From: Dermatophagoides farinae
Taxonomy: Eukaryota; Arthropoda; Arachnida; Sarcoptiformes; Pyroglyphidae
DNA length: 64,000 nucleotides
Assembly (NCBI RefSeq): GCF_024713945.1
Contig: NC_134679.1
Span: 2,733,001 to 2,797,000 of the forward strand
Reading direction: 5' to 3'
This document shows, piece after piece, positions 26,201-39,500 of this stretch. Each line of letters begins with the position of its first letter. Position 1 is the first letter of the stretch. The translations under genes and the position numbers were made by a program. Below the pieces are notes generated by a model. It was not told the origin of the DNA and ran no database searches. It saw nothing but the letters and a program-made list of their open reading frames with translations.

Positions 26201-28350
26201 TTTTTTTTTGCTTGTTATATGTTTTTTTTCTTGGTTTGTTTCTCTCTCTCTAGATTCCAACAACTCGAATGATGTGTCACATCGTTTTTTTTACAGCAAC
26301 AACACTACACCATTCATTTGGTTCGTTTATTTTTTTTCTTTCAATTTTCTCGTTTGTGTTTTTCTTCCAATGATTTTTGTTGTCGCTGCTGAAGAATGCT
26401 TGCTTGTTGTTGTTGTTGTTGTTGTTACATGTTTCAATAGTTGATTGTTATTCTGCCTGATTGCTTGGTTAGTGTCTGTTCTTTTTTCTCTTAGATTTTT
26501 TTTTTTTAGATTCGGTCCGTGTCGACAAAACCATCATTAGTTATTATCAGTAAATTGAAATTAAAATGAATAGCTTCTTGAATCAGATTAATTTCATCTT
26601 CAATTCGATTTTTCTGTTTTGTTAGTGCATGTGCTACTTTTTCGTTGTTATTGTTATATGTTACGAAACTGTGACAAAAGTGGCAAGAAGAATGGAAAAA
26701 AAAATAAAATGAAATCCAACAAAACCAGACAGGCTACAAGAATGTTGACTAAGTTGATCCAGAGATCATGATTGGATTGAGTTTTTTTTTCATACAAAGT
26801 TACATTCTAAATTCTTCTTGGGTTTCGATTTTTTTTTGTTCACTGCTTCAAGAATTTCATTTTTTTTTTGTTGTTGTTGTTGTTACTGTTCGTAATTTTC
26901 ACAAATGATTATAGATTGTTAAAAAGCTTCGAATTGGATGGAGAAAAGATGATTTTCTGCTTTTGATGTTTTTTTTTTGTTGTCGTCCATCAACCAATTT
27001 ATCTATTTGGGTTTTTTTTTCAACTTGATTATTTGGCTTAAAAAGTCCGTTTCTGGGACTGATTTTTTTAATGGGTCAAACTTGATGGCCATTTTTTTGT
27101 TTAGCTAAATGAAATGGTCATTTATGCCAAAAAAGACGTATGATAAATTGGTGTTGTTCTGTTGTTGTTGTTGTTGTCATAGAAAAAATCGAAAAGTTTT
27201 TTCTTACAAACACAGATGCTTCTAGCGAACATATGTTATGTTAAGTTTTTTTTTATTGTTTCAAGTTTATTAAGTTTCATTACAATCATTGATATGATAT
27301 GATTTTATCATTATCATCATCATCATATGGGAAATATTATCATCATCATTATATCGCATATCTATAGATTTTCATTTCAAAAAGTTTATTTGTTTGTTTT
27401 GATCGGTTATTATTTAGCTTCAAGGTCAGTGGCGATCGCCCTTAGGGCTCTTGGATTGGTTGACTGTTCAAGTTCAAAAAATTCTAATGATTTCAAAAAA
27501 AACATGCTAGAAACTTTTCAGAATAATTCTTTTTTTTTGAAGAAAGTTTTCGGTATTCATAAGAGTATTCTTTTCGTTTTGTTGTTAATTTAACTTCGAA
27601 AATAATGAATGAGTCATGATGAGTCATGATAAGTCATCATTGATGACCACATCCGATACAAAAATGCTTATGATTTTATCGCTCGATTTTTTTTTTGAGT
27701 AATTTGATGATCTTTGAACCGTTAAAAAAAACCGGACTTCTGGTATAAGTTTTCATTTTTGAAAAAGTTCCATCATTTACTTTTTATTCCAGAGAAAATG
27801 TTGAAACTCTTGATTTATATGATTTCTTTTTAATTTTTTTTTTTACTTTTTTGTCTAGTTTTGTTCGTTTACTGATTCATTCGAAGTGCGAAAAAAAAAT
27901 CTTTCACTTTTTCATCGATCGAATTGGATTTTAATTGGAATTGGATCAAAGCGACAATCCTTGGACAATGATACGATTAAGGCAAGAAACAAATTACCCA
28001 CGATTATTGTATTTTTATTATTGTATAATTCGTCTATGAAAACATTACCAAATCCAATCATGTAATTGTGATGTTGATGTTAATCGATTCATTGGCAACA
28101 AATCATATTTCCGTTATAAACCACAAAAATTCTTATGCTCATCACATCAACAATCTTCGAACGGACATATAAGAATCAAAGCAATAATATGTTATTTCAT
28201 GATCAATATCATATTGCTGTGGTTATCATTAGTGATAATGATGATTATATTCATTATTTTAAAAATATCTACATTTTTGCTGTCAGACAACAAACAACAA
28301 AAATTTAGAATTCATCAACATCATCATAATCATCTTCATTATAGATAATA

Positions 28351-29353
28351 ATGAAACAAGAAGCAAAAACAGTAACAATTCGGCTCAAATATTCTTTATG
28401 GACATTACCATCGACATTATCAATGTCGTTATTTTTTCGTAATAATAAAGTGCCTTATAGACAACCAATCAAAGATCACGGCATTATTGATGCTTATATT
28501 CGCTATCAACATCATCAACAATACCGAGACCAGAAAATAGCAAAAAAGATGAAGAAAAATTTGTCCGGTGACCAAATGAAACAACAACAACAACAACAAG
28601 AACATCGACAAATAACGAAAAACGTAAAAGAATCGAACAAAGTGCTTTTTTCTGTTCATTTTGACCGATCTTTATTGACAAGACGGCTATTGAATGTTGT
28701 TGTGGTCATTGTTATTATTTTGTCATCATTTTTACCGAATGTCATTTTTGTTATTGTTGTTCTAGCTTTTTTTACAATGATTATGTCCGGCTTGTTATCG
28801 TTGTTAACAACAACAAAACACCATAAACAACAACAGCAACAAAATGATTATTTTCAACACATTCAATACCTTAATCATTGTGATGGTGATACATCTATAA
28901 TGTCCAAATGGAATCTTGATGTTGTCGATAATGATGGTGATTGTAGACATCTAGCAATTTTCAGTTACCTTGTCGAACCAAAAAAATGTCATTGTATTTG
29001 GATATTATTTCATCAAATTATAAATAATTATGTTCAGTGTTTTGTAAGATTTTCATCAAAAATCAACACTTTATTAGTGAATCATCAACAATTTAAGTGT
29101 ATGATTGTTATTTTTTTAATCATCAACAATTTAACATCATTAGCATTTGCTCAATTCATCAATGGTGCTCATCGACGTTTTTACAACCATCATCTTCATC
29201 GTGATGATAATAATAATGGCCATTTTAGATCATTGATTTCATCATCATCATCATCATCTTTTAATCCTTTAAATTCGGATTATATGTACGATTTATTTCC
29301 ACAAAATAATGATCAATCAGATAATATTGATGAAGACGATGACGATCAAACAG
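28351..29353 (+). CDS. Sidestep-like gene, exon 1 (N-terminal extension and signal-like segment)
   Basis: An in-frame TAG lies nine bases before the ATG, and the frame stays open for 334 codons to a donor (ACAG, then GTTAGT). It has poly-Gln, a long hydrophobic block at about residues 110-155 (VVVVIVIILSSFLPNVIFVI) and then MIVIFLIINNLTSLAFAQ starting at residue 251, a good signal peptide. If translation starts at that inner ATG (29101), the first 250 codons are leader. The end is Asp-rich (NIDEDDDDQT). Confidence 0.6.
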
Positions 29354-32300
29354 GTTAGTTTTTTCAAATAAATAAATTTTAATTAAAATAAATTTTTAAT
29401 CTTTGTTTTAAAAAAATAGGTAATGAGGAAAAATCGTTAATTATATTGTAGTTTCCATAAATGTGCATGAATGTTTTTGGTCTTCTGAATACACACATGG
29501 ACATCATTATTCATTTTGAATCGATGTCATTATATACATTGGTTATCATGCATCACATGACAACATTGAAAGATTCTTTTTTTTCGGTTTCTTGATGAAA
29601 AATGAACATCGATAACATTATCACTATCAAAATGGGTTGTGATTATAGGTCAAATTAGATTTTATCATCATCAACGATGATAATGATAATAATCACAAAG
29701 AAGACTCGTATGGAAAGGTTCATTAGTTATTTTTAAACAAAACAAAAAAACTAATGATCAGTATGTTGGACCGAATATATACTGATGAATGACATATACT
29801 CTGTCGAATAGTGAACTAACTGGATTCTGTTCGATCCACCAACACAATTCATATATTTGTTTGTGTTTCATTCATCTTTGATTTTCTCCCATCATGATCA
29901 TCAAATTCATATTCAGAACTATTCATTCATTCATTCATCTTGAATAGGCTCATTTGTTCAATAATCGGTTTCGTTACATCAAATTATTTTCATAGCTACA
30001 TTGATTTAAGCAAAACGAAAAGAGAAAAAATTCAAATAAACCAAAAAGAAAAATGTCATCAACGGACGCCTCACTCTTTGTAGAATATAGAAACTTTTTC
30101 CTTTCTATTCTCTAAACGCCGTTCGTCTGTTCATTCATTCATTTGTTCTGTTATGTTCGGTTGTTGGTCGACACAATCAATCATAATTTTTGACTGGTTC
30201 TTTTCTTTCGTGTTTTGGTTCATTTGTTGTCGATCCATCGGCCCTATGTTTGTGTGTGTGTGTGTACGTTGTCATCATCATCATCATCATCGTTAGCGGC
30301 ATTTTTTCGGATATTTCGGGATGTTTTTTTTCTACTTTTATTTTTTTTGTTATTTTCAACACACAACACTAATTGATTTATTACGACAAACACACACACA
30401 CACACACACACACTGTTGTCTTCACATATATTTAGTCTAGCCGGATTTTTTTGTGTTCATCAAGCTTCGAGGTTTTTTTTCATCACAACTACCATCATCA
30501 TCATAATCATCCGAATTTCGTTTGTCGGTAGTTGGCAACAAAATAGTCCCTTCTAGTTTTTCTTGATTATTGTGTTGAATAATCCCAATCATAATATTGG
30601 GATGAAGATTTCAATACGATATGGCTATCTTTTATGAATTCTTGTGAAACTAAAATTCCCATTTCTTTCTGTCTCTCTGGGGAATCTTCGCTTTCCATCT
30701 TATTCTGAGACTATTTTATTTTTTAAATTTGTTGCCATCACATAATTATTTACACCGACAATCATTTTTTTTTTTGGTTTAAACTTCCGTTCACGAATTT
30801 GTATCTTTCTCTCTTAGGTTTCAAAGTTCATAATGGTCGACAAATATTTATAATGAACATGCGTATTTGAAAATCTTGATAAAGTATCATTGACATCATA
30901 GGCCTCGAGTGTTTTTGCAAATTCATTTTTCCATTATGTTTTTTTTTGTCATCATTTGTCAAAAATTTGATATGATTCGATCGAAAATTATGTCTGGTAG
31001 ACCTTGATGGTTGATTCCATAATCATGAATTTGTTATTGTTGTTGTTGTGCGAAGACTGTCTATCTCCATTGGACATCTGTCATTGAATGAAATTTGACA
31101 AGCTTCTTAATATTCTCAATATGCCTAATTTAATACAATGGACTGATTGTACTTGCTTATTTTATCTAACTTGATTCTATCATATTTTACCAATGGCAAT
31201 GATGATGATGATGATGATGATGAGATAAAATTATTATTATGAATTGGTAAATCAAATCTAAAAATATATTTGGTTGAGAAAAACAAAATCAAAAAAAAAC
31301 GGAATATGGTTCTTATGAATCTTTTTTTTCGAACCAAAAAAAAACATGAAATACGAATCAATGATTTTATCACATTAATTCTAAATCTCTATATTAACAA
31401 GCGTCATAATGAATCGGATCATCATCATTATTATCGAAGATTTGGAATTAATGTGATCGATTCTTTGATTCTTTGATTCCTATATACAGTAATAGAACCA
31501 ATATCACCATTCGATGATGGTGGATGGAATTCCAGCTTGTTTTCGTTTCAATAATGTGAAAATTCTTTTTAATTTTTATCAGGAACTAAATATCTGAATG
31601 TTATTTTTTCACGGATGATTTTTTTCCAAATTTGATTTTGTTTATTTGTCATTTGTCGTTATTGTTGTTGTTATTTAATTTAATTGGAATCAAATTTAGA
31701 TTTTTTGTGTTTTTTTTTCCAATTTTGTTTGTTGACATTGATTGGTTTGTGTGTGTGTGTGTCACCAATTAATAGTATCCAAACAAACCAAAAAACAAAA
31801 TTTAAAATAATTTCAACAATTTCGAAATACAAACACAACCACAAATAATAGGTTTCATCGAAACAAAAAACTATTATATCATCGACGAAACAAAGTGAAA
31901 AATCCAGATATTATTGTCATGACCGCAGACGAAAAAAAAAGAATCCAGAAACGACCATTTTGTATTCAGTAAATCTCAGTTTATGTCATATATTGATTCT
32001 ATGTTCCAGTGTTTTCATCATCATCATCAAGAAAAATAAAACAAAAACAAAAAAAAATATTAATGGCCGATTGATGATGGAAATCGAATAACCATCGCTG
32101 ATTTCCCTTTTCAAAAAAAAACCAATCAACCATCGAACAATCCTACAATTGTGTTTATACTCATCTATCCTTTTATTTTTTTTTTTTTATTCTTTCTCAT
32201 TCTCATTTTTATTCTCATCATCAGTTTGGTTTTCTTTTTCTCGGCTTTTACGGTTATCGAATTGATGTTGGCAGTATTCGCTTACTTGGAAAGTGCTAAC

Positions 32301-35300
32301 ACTTTGTTCCATTTTTTGGATTTTTGTTGTCATTGTTTTTTTTTGTCTCCATTTTGTTCTCATGTTCGTTTTGTTTTGTTTTTTCGACTCATTGACTTTG
32401 ACTTTCAATAATCATCATTATTATTATTGTATATATTGGAAATGGAATTTATCATTCCGTTGTTCTGGTTATCGTTGTTGTTGTTGTTGTTTTTGTTTTT
32501 GATAGTTTTGATTGTCATTTCATTTTTTTTGTGTTTGTCACTTGGTTTTCTTGATTTTTGATCATCATCATCTTCAATGATTCGATTTCCTTTTGAATCG
32601 TTTTTTTCTTGGTTTTGTTTTGATTCGTCAACAACTATGGATCATCTGGCTGGAATTTTGATTTTGATTTTTTTTTACTTCAAACAATAATAAAAATTGG
32701 ATCCATTACTCAACGTGGACACTGCTGAACCAATCATCACATGTTTCAATATTTTAAAAGTATAACCAATCCGAATTCGTGTAATCTGAATTCCAATCAA
32801 ACTTCAATTGTGAAGAATTTTCGTCACTTCTGTGCCCAATATATATATTCGTTGCCGTTGTTGTTGTTTAGATGATCGTACTAGAAGAATTTCTTTAAAA
32901 AAGAAAAATTAGATGAAAAAAAGAAAGTGGAAATCGAAGAAAAAAAACAGTCATCACGATTGCAATGAAGACACACCATTTCTCATGCTGTTGTCGATTC
33001 ATATCATCTATAGAATGATAGGAACCATATATACTGAAGATACGGCTAAAACACGAAAACAAATCACACACACACACACACACACACAGTATTCACAAGC
33101 ATTTTTATTCATTTTTTCTTCTTTTTTTCTAACAAATTTTTATGCAACATGATAAATTGACAAGTGAAAGTTTTTTGACATCAAACCCATCGTTTGTTTA
33201 ACTGTATCACTAGTTTCAGGACTAGATTTGGTACAAATTTAAATATGGGAAGGGCACAAATCAAAAAAAAAAAGAAAAAAATACAATCCTTAACCGAAAA
33301 GTATAAAGCGTAGAAAAAAATGTTAAGATCAAAATATCTTGAGATGAATTTTTCTTTGAATAATCTTGCCCTTATGATATTGTTATAACAATTCCTGACC
33401 GTTTGTAGTGTGTTTTTTTTTTTTTTTTTTTTTGGATAAAGTCACCCTCATTGTTGTTCTCTTTTATATTACATGACCATACGATTGTATATATATATAA
33501 ATAAGAATGAATGAACCGGAATAGCAAGAAAAAAAACTTGTATATGCTTATAAATGATATGTCTTGAGAAAAAAAAAATTACATATTACCATATCCGAAG
33601 AATAATTTTGGTTGTTCTTTTTGTTTTTATTTTTTTTTTTTTTGCTGATGCTTTCTTTCTTCATCATTCATTCTACATTCTTGTTGTCGAATGAAAATGT
33701 TTTGTTTTTTTTTTGTTTTTTTATTATCAAAAACAAAAAAAAAATAGTCTAAATCGTTGATTTTTTGCTGTATGTTGGCATACGAATCGTTGTATTATTT
33801 CATTATTACATAACCAGAGAGACATATACAAAATGATGATGATAATAATAGTGATTCATGTGAAAAAATTTTCTACTTTCGACATAGTTTATGAATATTC
33901 TAATCTTGTTTTATTTTTTCACATTCGTGTGTGTGTATGTGTTTGTGCAAGTGTGAAATGATTTTTGAATCGTTTTTTCGTGTTTTTTTTTTTTTTTTTT
34001 TTTTTGAATGAAAAAATTCAAATAAACAAATAAAACAAAACAAAACGAAAAAAAAAATAAAAAAAACAACACCCGGCATTTTTCACAAGTTTTTGTTTTG
34101 TTTTATTTTTCATTTTCAGTTTTTTTAAATTCTTGTTTTTGTTGTATGTGCTGTTACACCATCAATTTTCATGTTGATTATCATGTATTGCAAATGATAA
34201 CAATAGCATCAATTTTCAACAATAAAAATAAATTCTTAATCTTAATCGTTTCTTTTTTTCTTTTTTTTACATTCAAATTCAACGAAAAAAAAGCATATCC
34301 AACAATACGAGCTTTAGTGGGAAAAAGTGTTGGACTTCCATGTAATATTTCACAATCGATACGTGAAGGAAATTCCATCAAACTAGTATTATGGTATAAG
34401 AATAATATACTTGGTTCACCAATCTATAGTGTTGATGCTCGTGATACACAAAATCTTAGTATAGCAAGACATTTTCTTGCCTCTTCATATCAACAACGTG
34501 CTTCATTTGAAATGAATCTTGCAACTAGAACAGCATCGTTGATTATTAATCCGGTTGAAGGTGATGATGATGGCCATTATATTTGTCGTGTTGATTATCG
34601 TTGGACACGTACGACTATCAGTAATGTACGGCTTGAAGTGATCGGTAAGTTGTTCAAATTCATTTCTATTTATTCAAATTTTCACTTAATGCTGAGAATG
34701 ATTTGAAAATCTTTCAGATTTTTGTTTTGTTTTGTTAACATTTATTGAATTAAGTTAACTATAATCCTGTATAATACTTTCTCTCTTTTTTTGATCATTT
34801 CATGATAAAAATGGATTAAATTTTCATCCATAATATTTAGATGAAATCTAAACACAGGTCGTATGTTGATCATTCATATGAAATAAACCTGAAAATAAAG
34901 CAAATTCCAACTAAAACAAAACCTCAACCATTAGAGTTTTATGTTTGTTGAATAATGAGAAATTCACTACTGACTTGCCTAGTGATTTATTTCTCCATTT
35001 ATCCAGTGCTTAACGTGTAGGAGTGAATCTCTCTATTTTTTTTTTTTTTTTTTTTTTTTTGGTTTTTACCGTTAAAACCAATGACTACAACTTTTTGGTA
35101 CATATTCATAAAGTCTTTGAGTCAATTTACCCGGAATAAAAAAAAATTACCAAACTTTTTTTTGTTCACTAGCAAGACAAATATACTTTTAATATTTTAT
35201 TATACATGGATATTTTTCTTGTTTTGTTTTTACAGTAGTATAGCCTTTTTTATGCAAGCGCCGTAAACGATGCGCTCGTCAAATACCATTAATCATAAAT

Positions 35301-36544
35301 CTCTGAAACCTTTATGTTGGCAGGCCCTACGTTTGTATTGTTTCAACACATTTCAATACAGGAAGGATATAAATAGTGCCTTATTTTTCATGTCTTATCT
35401 CTTGTTCAAAGGTGCAAATGTTTTGTATGAAATCGTAGATTTTATTTTTCGTTGTGTATACAATCAAATATTTGAATATATTTTGTTTGCATTATTTTGT
35501 GAATGTGGTAACAATATGAGCTGCCAAACTTTTACAGTGAATGTATTTGCACAATTGTTTGATGCATTGATGAGATATATTAGTAACTGTCATTATCATT
35601 TAGTACAATTAGGATTATCTATACAAAATTTTATTTCTTATTACCAAAATCATATGGATATAAATAGAAACAGAAAAAAAATCATTAGCATATCTACATG
35701 TCTTTTATACTCACTTTTGTCTTGCTAAAAAAAGGTTTTTAATGAATTTTTCCATGTTATTCATCATTTTCAATTCTATTAGATTTATCTAGAATCGTTT
35801 TTGTGCGTGGTCAGAATTTCTTCTGAATGATTCTTTTAATAGTTTTTTTATACTTCAATAGTTCATACATTCTCTTTCTTTCATTAGTGATGAATGGTTT
35901 TTTGCTTTCCTTATGTTGAGACATTTTCTACAACAATTCGATGCGGTTAGGCAATCGATCAAAAGTTTCATTATTATTTAATCAATAATTTTCAGTTTTT
36001 TTTCAATACTTGTACAAAATTTTTTTTATTTTTATTGTGGTTTCATTCATAATATCTGTATGGATGGTAACATTTTGATTTATTAAAATGTTTTGTTATG
36101 TATTCTTTACAAGTTTTTGTTGTTGTTGTTGTTGGATTTTAATGTTTTCATGATTGTTTTTATTATATTTTCATTTCAATTCTTATTCTTTTTCAATGTT
36201 TAATGATTGAAGAAGAATAAAAAAACAATTCTATTTTTAATGTTAGAATGAAATTTACTTTATTTTTTTTTGAGTAAATATAATTTTCTTTAACTTGAAA
36301 TGAAAACGTGTCGAGAAACGTTAATTTTCCTTAGATTTTTATTATTATTATTATTGCTGTTGTTGTTGTTGTTGTTGTTAAGAGTTTTTGATGTTCAAAT
36401 GGTAATAATAATCGTTACAATTTTTTGTTTGTTTGCTGTAAAAATATGGTGGTCAATAAATCTTTTTTTTTTGCTTTGTTTCACTCATCATCATCATTAT
36501 CAAAGTATAAATTTTCAGGCCAAACAGAATTGATTCTCGGTAAA

Positions 36545-36577
<33 letters not shown>

Positions 36578-39500
36578 GTGTATTGTTTTCGTGTAACCTT
36601 TATTTTAATGATAATACAATTTGCCAGAATCTTTTCCGTTTCTTTTTCTTTTCGGTTGGTATCATCAAAACAAAAAAAAAAAATGATATACGAAAACAAT
36701 CATATGAAAACATTCATGCTTACATGTAGAGAAAAAAAACAGGGAATAGTAGTAGAATCCATAATTGATATTTGACTTATGGGTTAATTCTCAAATGGTA
36801 CTATCAATTAGGAAAAGATTTCTTTCAACGTTATTCATAATGTTTTTAGTTTTATTTATTTCTATATCAATATATTTGGACCACAATACAATTCTCAATT
36901 ATTATTATAATTATGATGATGATGATGATGCTATATGTTCAGAGTGTAAATAAATCCTATTTTCATCCGATGGGAATTACTTTACTTAAAACCATTTCTA
37001 GATTTAAGCTATTAGAATTACAATAACAATATAAGATCGTTTTGTCTTGCTTGTGGAATTATAAGTGAAACTAATAAATAAATGTTATTAATAAGCTATG
37101 AATCATGTAATTGTAATCATATATATATTTTTTCCTGATCAATATTGCTGAAAAACTAATAATAATTGGAAATTGATTCTTGACCATCATACACACACAC
37201 ATGTCCATTGAGAAAAACCAATTCTTTGTCATTATCTACTAAAATGAGCGATTCTAATTTATTCCATATTTTAGTTAGTGTCTATGTTTTCTTAGTCATA
37301 TGCATGCATTAAAAAAAATCCAACTATGACAGCTTGAATTAATTCGAAAATAACTTTTAATAAAGCATTGTTTTGTGTTTTTTTTAGTGGTGGAAAATTT
37401 TTTTTTTATTCCCACTGCTACGGCTGCTACCGATTCAATGGAATTTCGGAAAAAAAGAACTGAATTTTAAATTAGAATCAATTAAAAGGAATTCTTTCGA
37501 CTATCAGAAGTTTAGCCGTACAATAATGGATTGAATGATTGCAAGAATATTCGAATCCTTTCAATATGAAATTCCTGCATTCATTCTATTTTACTAATGA
37601 TAATCATTGTGCATTGCTTTGCTACTATTTATGAAGGAATCAAAAAAGCGAGGTGAACATAATCTATGTTCAAGTTTTTATGTACACGATCAAATTTAAA
37701 TACAAAAACGATAATAAATCATTAAATTCTACGTTAAAATTGAAAGCATCAATTGTGAAAGTTTCAAAGTTTAATATGTTCTATTCTTTATTATGCTAAA
37801 TTAATTGTTAATTTTTTCTAATTTTTATCGTCTTCTTTTTTCTTATTTGTTTTTTGTTTACAGTTCCGCCATATATGATACAGATCGTTCAAAGTTATCA
37901 ATATCAACCAGAATCAATATCAATGTTGTCATCCAAAATGGGCGTTGGTCAACATGGAATGTATTTTCCAAAGAAAACAAACGTAACAATTGATTTAAAT
38001 CGAAAAAGTTTCGAAAGAAACTTTTATTACAATGTTAGATCTACATCCCCATTCACATCATCAACTTACAACGACAACAACAACAACAACAACAAAAACG
38101 CCAATGAATCACCAACACAATCATCATCTTCAATGAGACAATCCGATAGTGATGCAAATTCTGGTATACCAACATCACCAACAACAATGATAAATGATGT
38201 GACCATCATAAGACAACCAGAATCAAGCACCTTAACGCTTAACTGTGATTCGATCGGAGGTTTGTAATCTATTTGTACAGTTTGAATATTTTGAGTTTCC
38301 ATTTGGAACTTTTTTTATATTATAACCAAAGAATCATCATCGTACTTTATTTAGTTTTTTTTCAAACACTGTTTGAGTTTATTTGTATATGTGTTTAGAA
38401 TAGAAAATCAGAAGAGGATTTGCTTGTAATGGGAAATGGAATCAATTTTTTTTTTGAAAGAATATATTTATTCATTAAAAAAAATAGCATGGTAATAGTT
38501 GAATATATTTCATCGTATATGATAATCGTCTATGAAATTTTTGTGGTTATCATTGCATATCAATTCATATATTACAAATAATCTTTTTCATCTTTTTTTT
38601 TGTATATGATTCATAATGATTTGTTTCGATTTATGATTTAGTTGTCGCTTTATAACCGCACTATAGTCTATAGAACACATTGACCATTTCAATATTCATG
38701 TCATCTCTTTGCATGCATCATTCAAGTTTATTCTCTGTGTGTGTATGTGTGTATTTTTTTTATCACGCTGAAAATATTTTGTATTTGTAGTTATTTTTTT
38801 CGAGCATAAATTTTTAATCGAAAAAAAAGAATATTTTGCCATTTTGTATCCAGATTTTCTATTGCATTTATTTATTTATTTTATTTTGTTGTTTTTTCTC
38901 TTTTTTTCTTCATTGGTTTTTTTTCGCCTGTATCGTGAATCAATAATGCTGATGATGCTGAAAACAAAAATATAAAATTTGGATTCGGAACAAAAAAAAC
39001 CACCACATAAATGTAAACACATTTGTCAATAACAAACAGGCAAACCAATGTCAATGATAAAATGGTATCGTTTGGCACAATTTGAAAATGCCAATCTAAC
39101 CGATGCTCAACTTTATACGCTTCTACAATCATCCGGTATTTAATTTTTTTTTCTATTAGTAACAAAAAAAAAATTTAAAAACACAATATGTGTGTGATCA
39201 AAAAAGTGTATTCCAATTTAGATTTTGAACATGAACATTTAGCCATTTTAACAGACACATATTTGTGCTCATTTCTTTGACTAATTTATTCTCTTTCGAC
39301 TTTTTTTTATTTTGTTGTTGTTTTTTTCATTTGGAACAATGACAACAACACTGATGGGGACTCCCTACTGAACAAATAATAATAATAATAATAATGTTTG
39401 AAAACATAAAATAACAACCAATTTGTTAATGAAAATGCCAGAAGAAAAAAGTATGCAACTAATCGATGATAGTTACTATCCAATGTTGTTGGCAGCATTA

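Larger units (their letters stand above)
12765..28350. other. Long gene-poor region upstream of the sidestep-like gene
   Basis: Over 15 kb holds no gene I can support. It is dominated by T and A runs, (CA)n and (GAT)n tracts, and short open frames made of repeat codons or Phe/Lys/Ile-rich translations. It may contain the promoter and non-coding first exons of the sidestep-like gene. A GC-richer island near 27422-27465 (AGTGGCGATCGCCCTTAG) is the only compositional oddity besides the repeats listed separately. Confidence 0.5.

Noticed and set aside
34723-35035. Search for tRNA or small RNA genes in this and other introns
   Set aside because: No A-box/B-box pair or cloverleaf could be recognised by eye on either strand.
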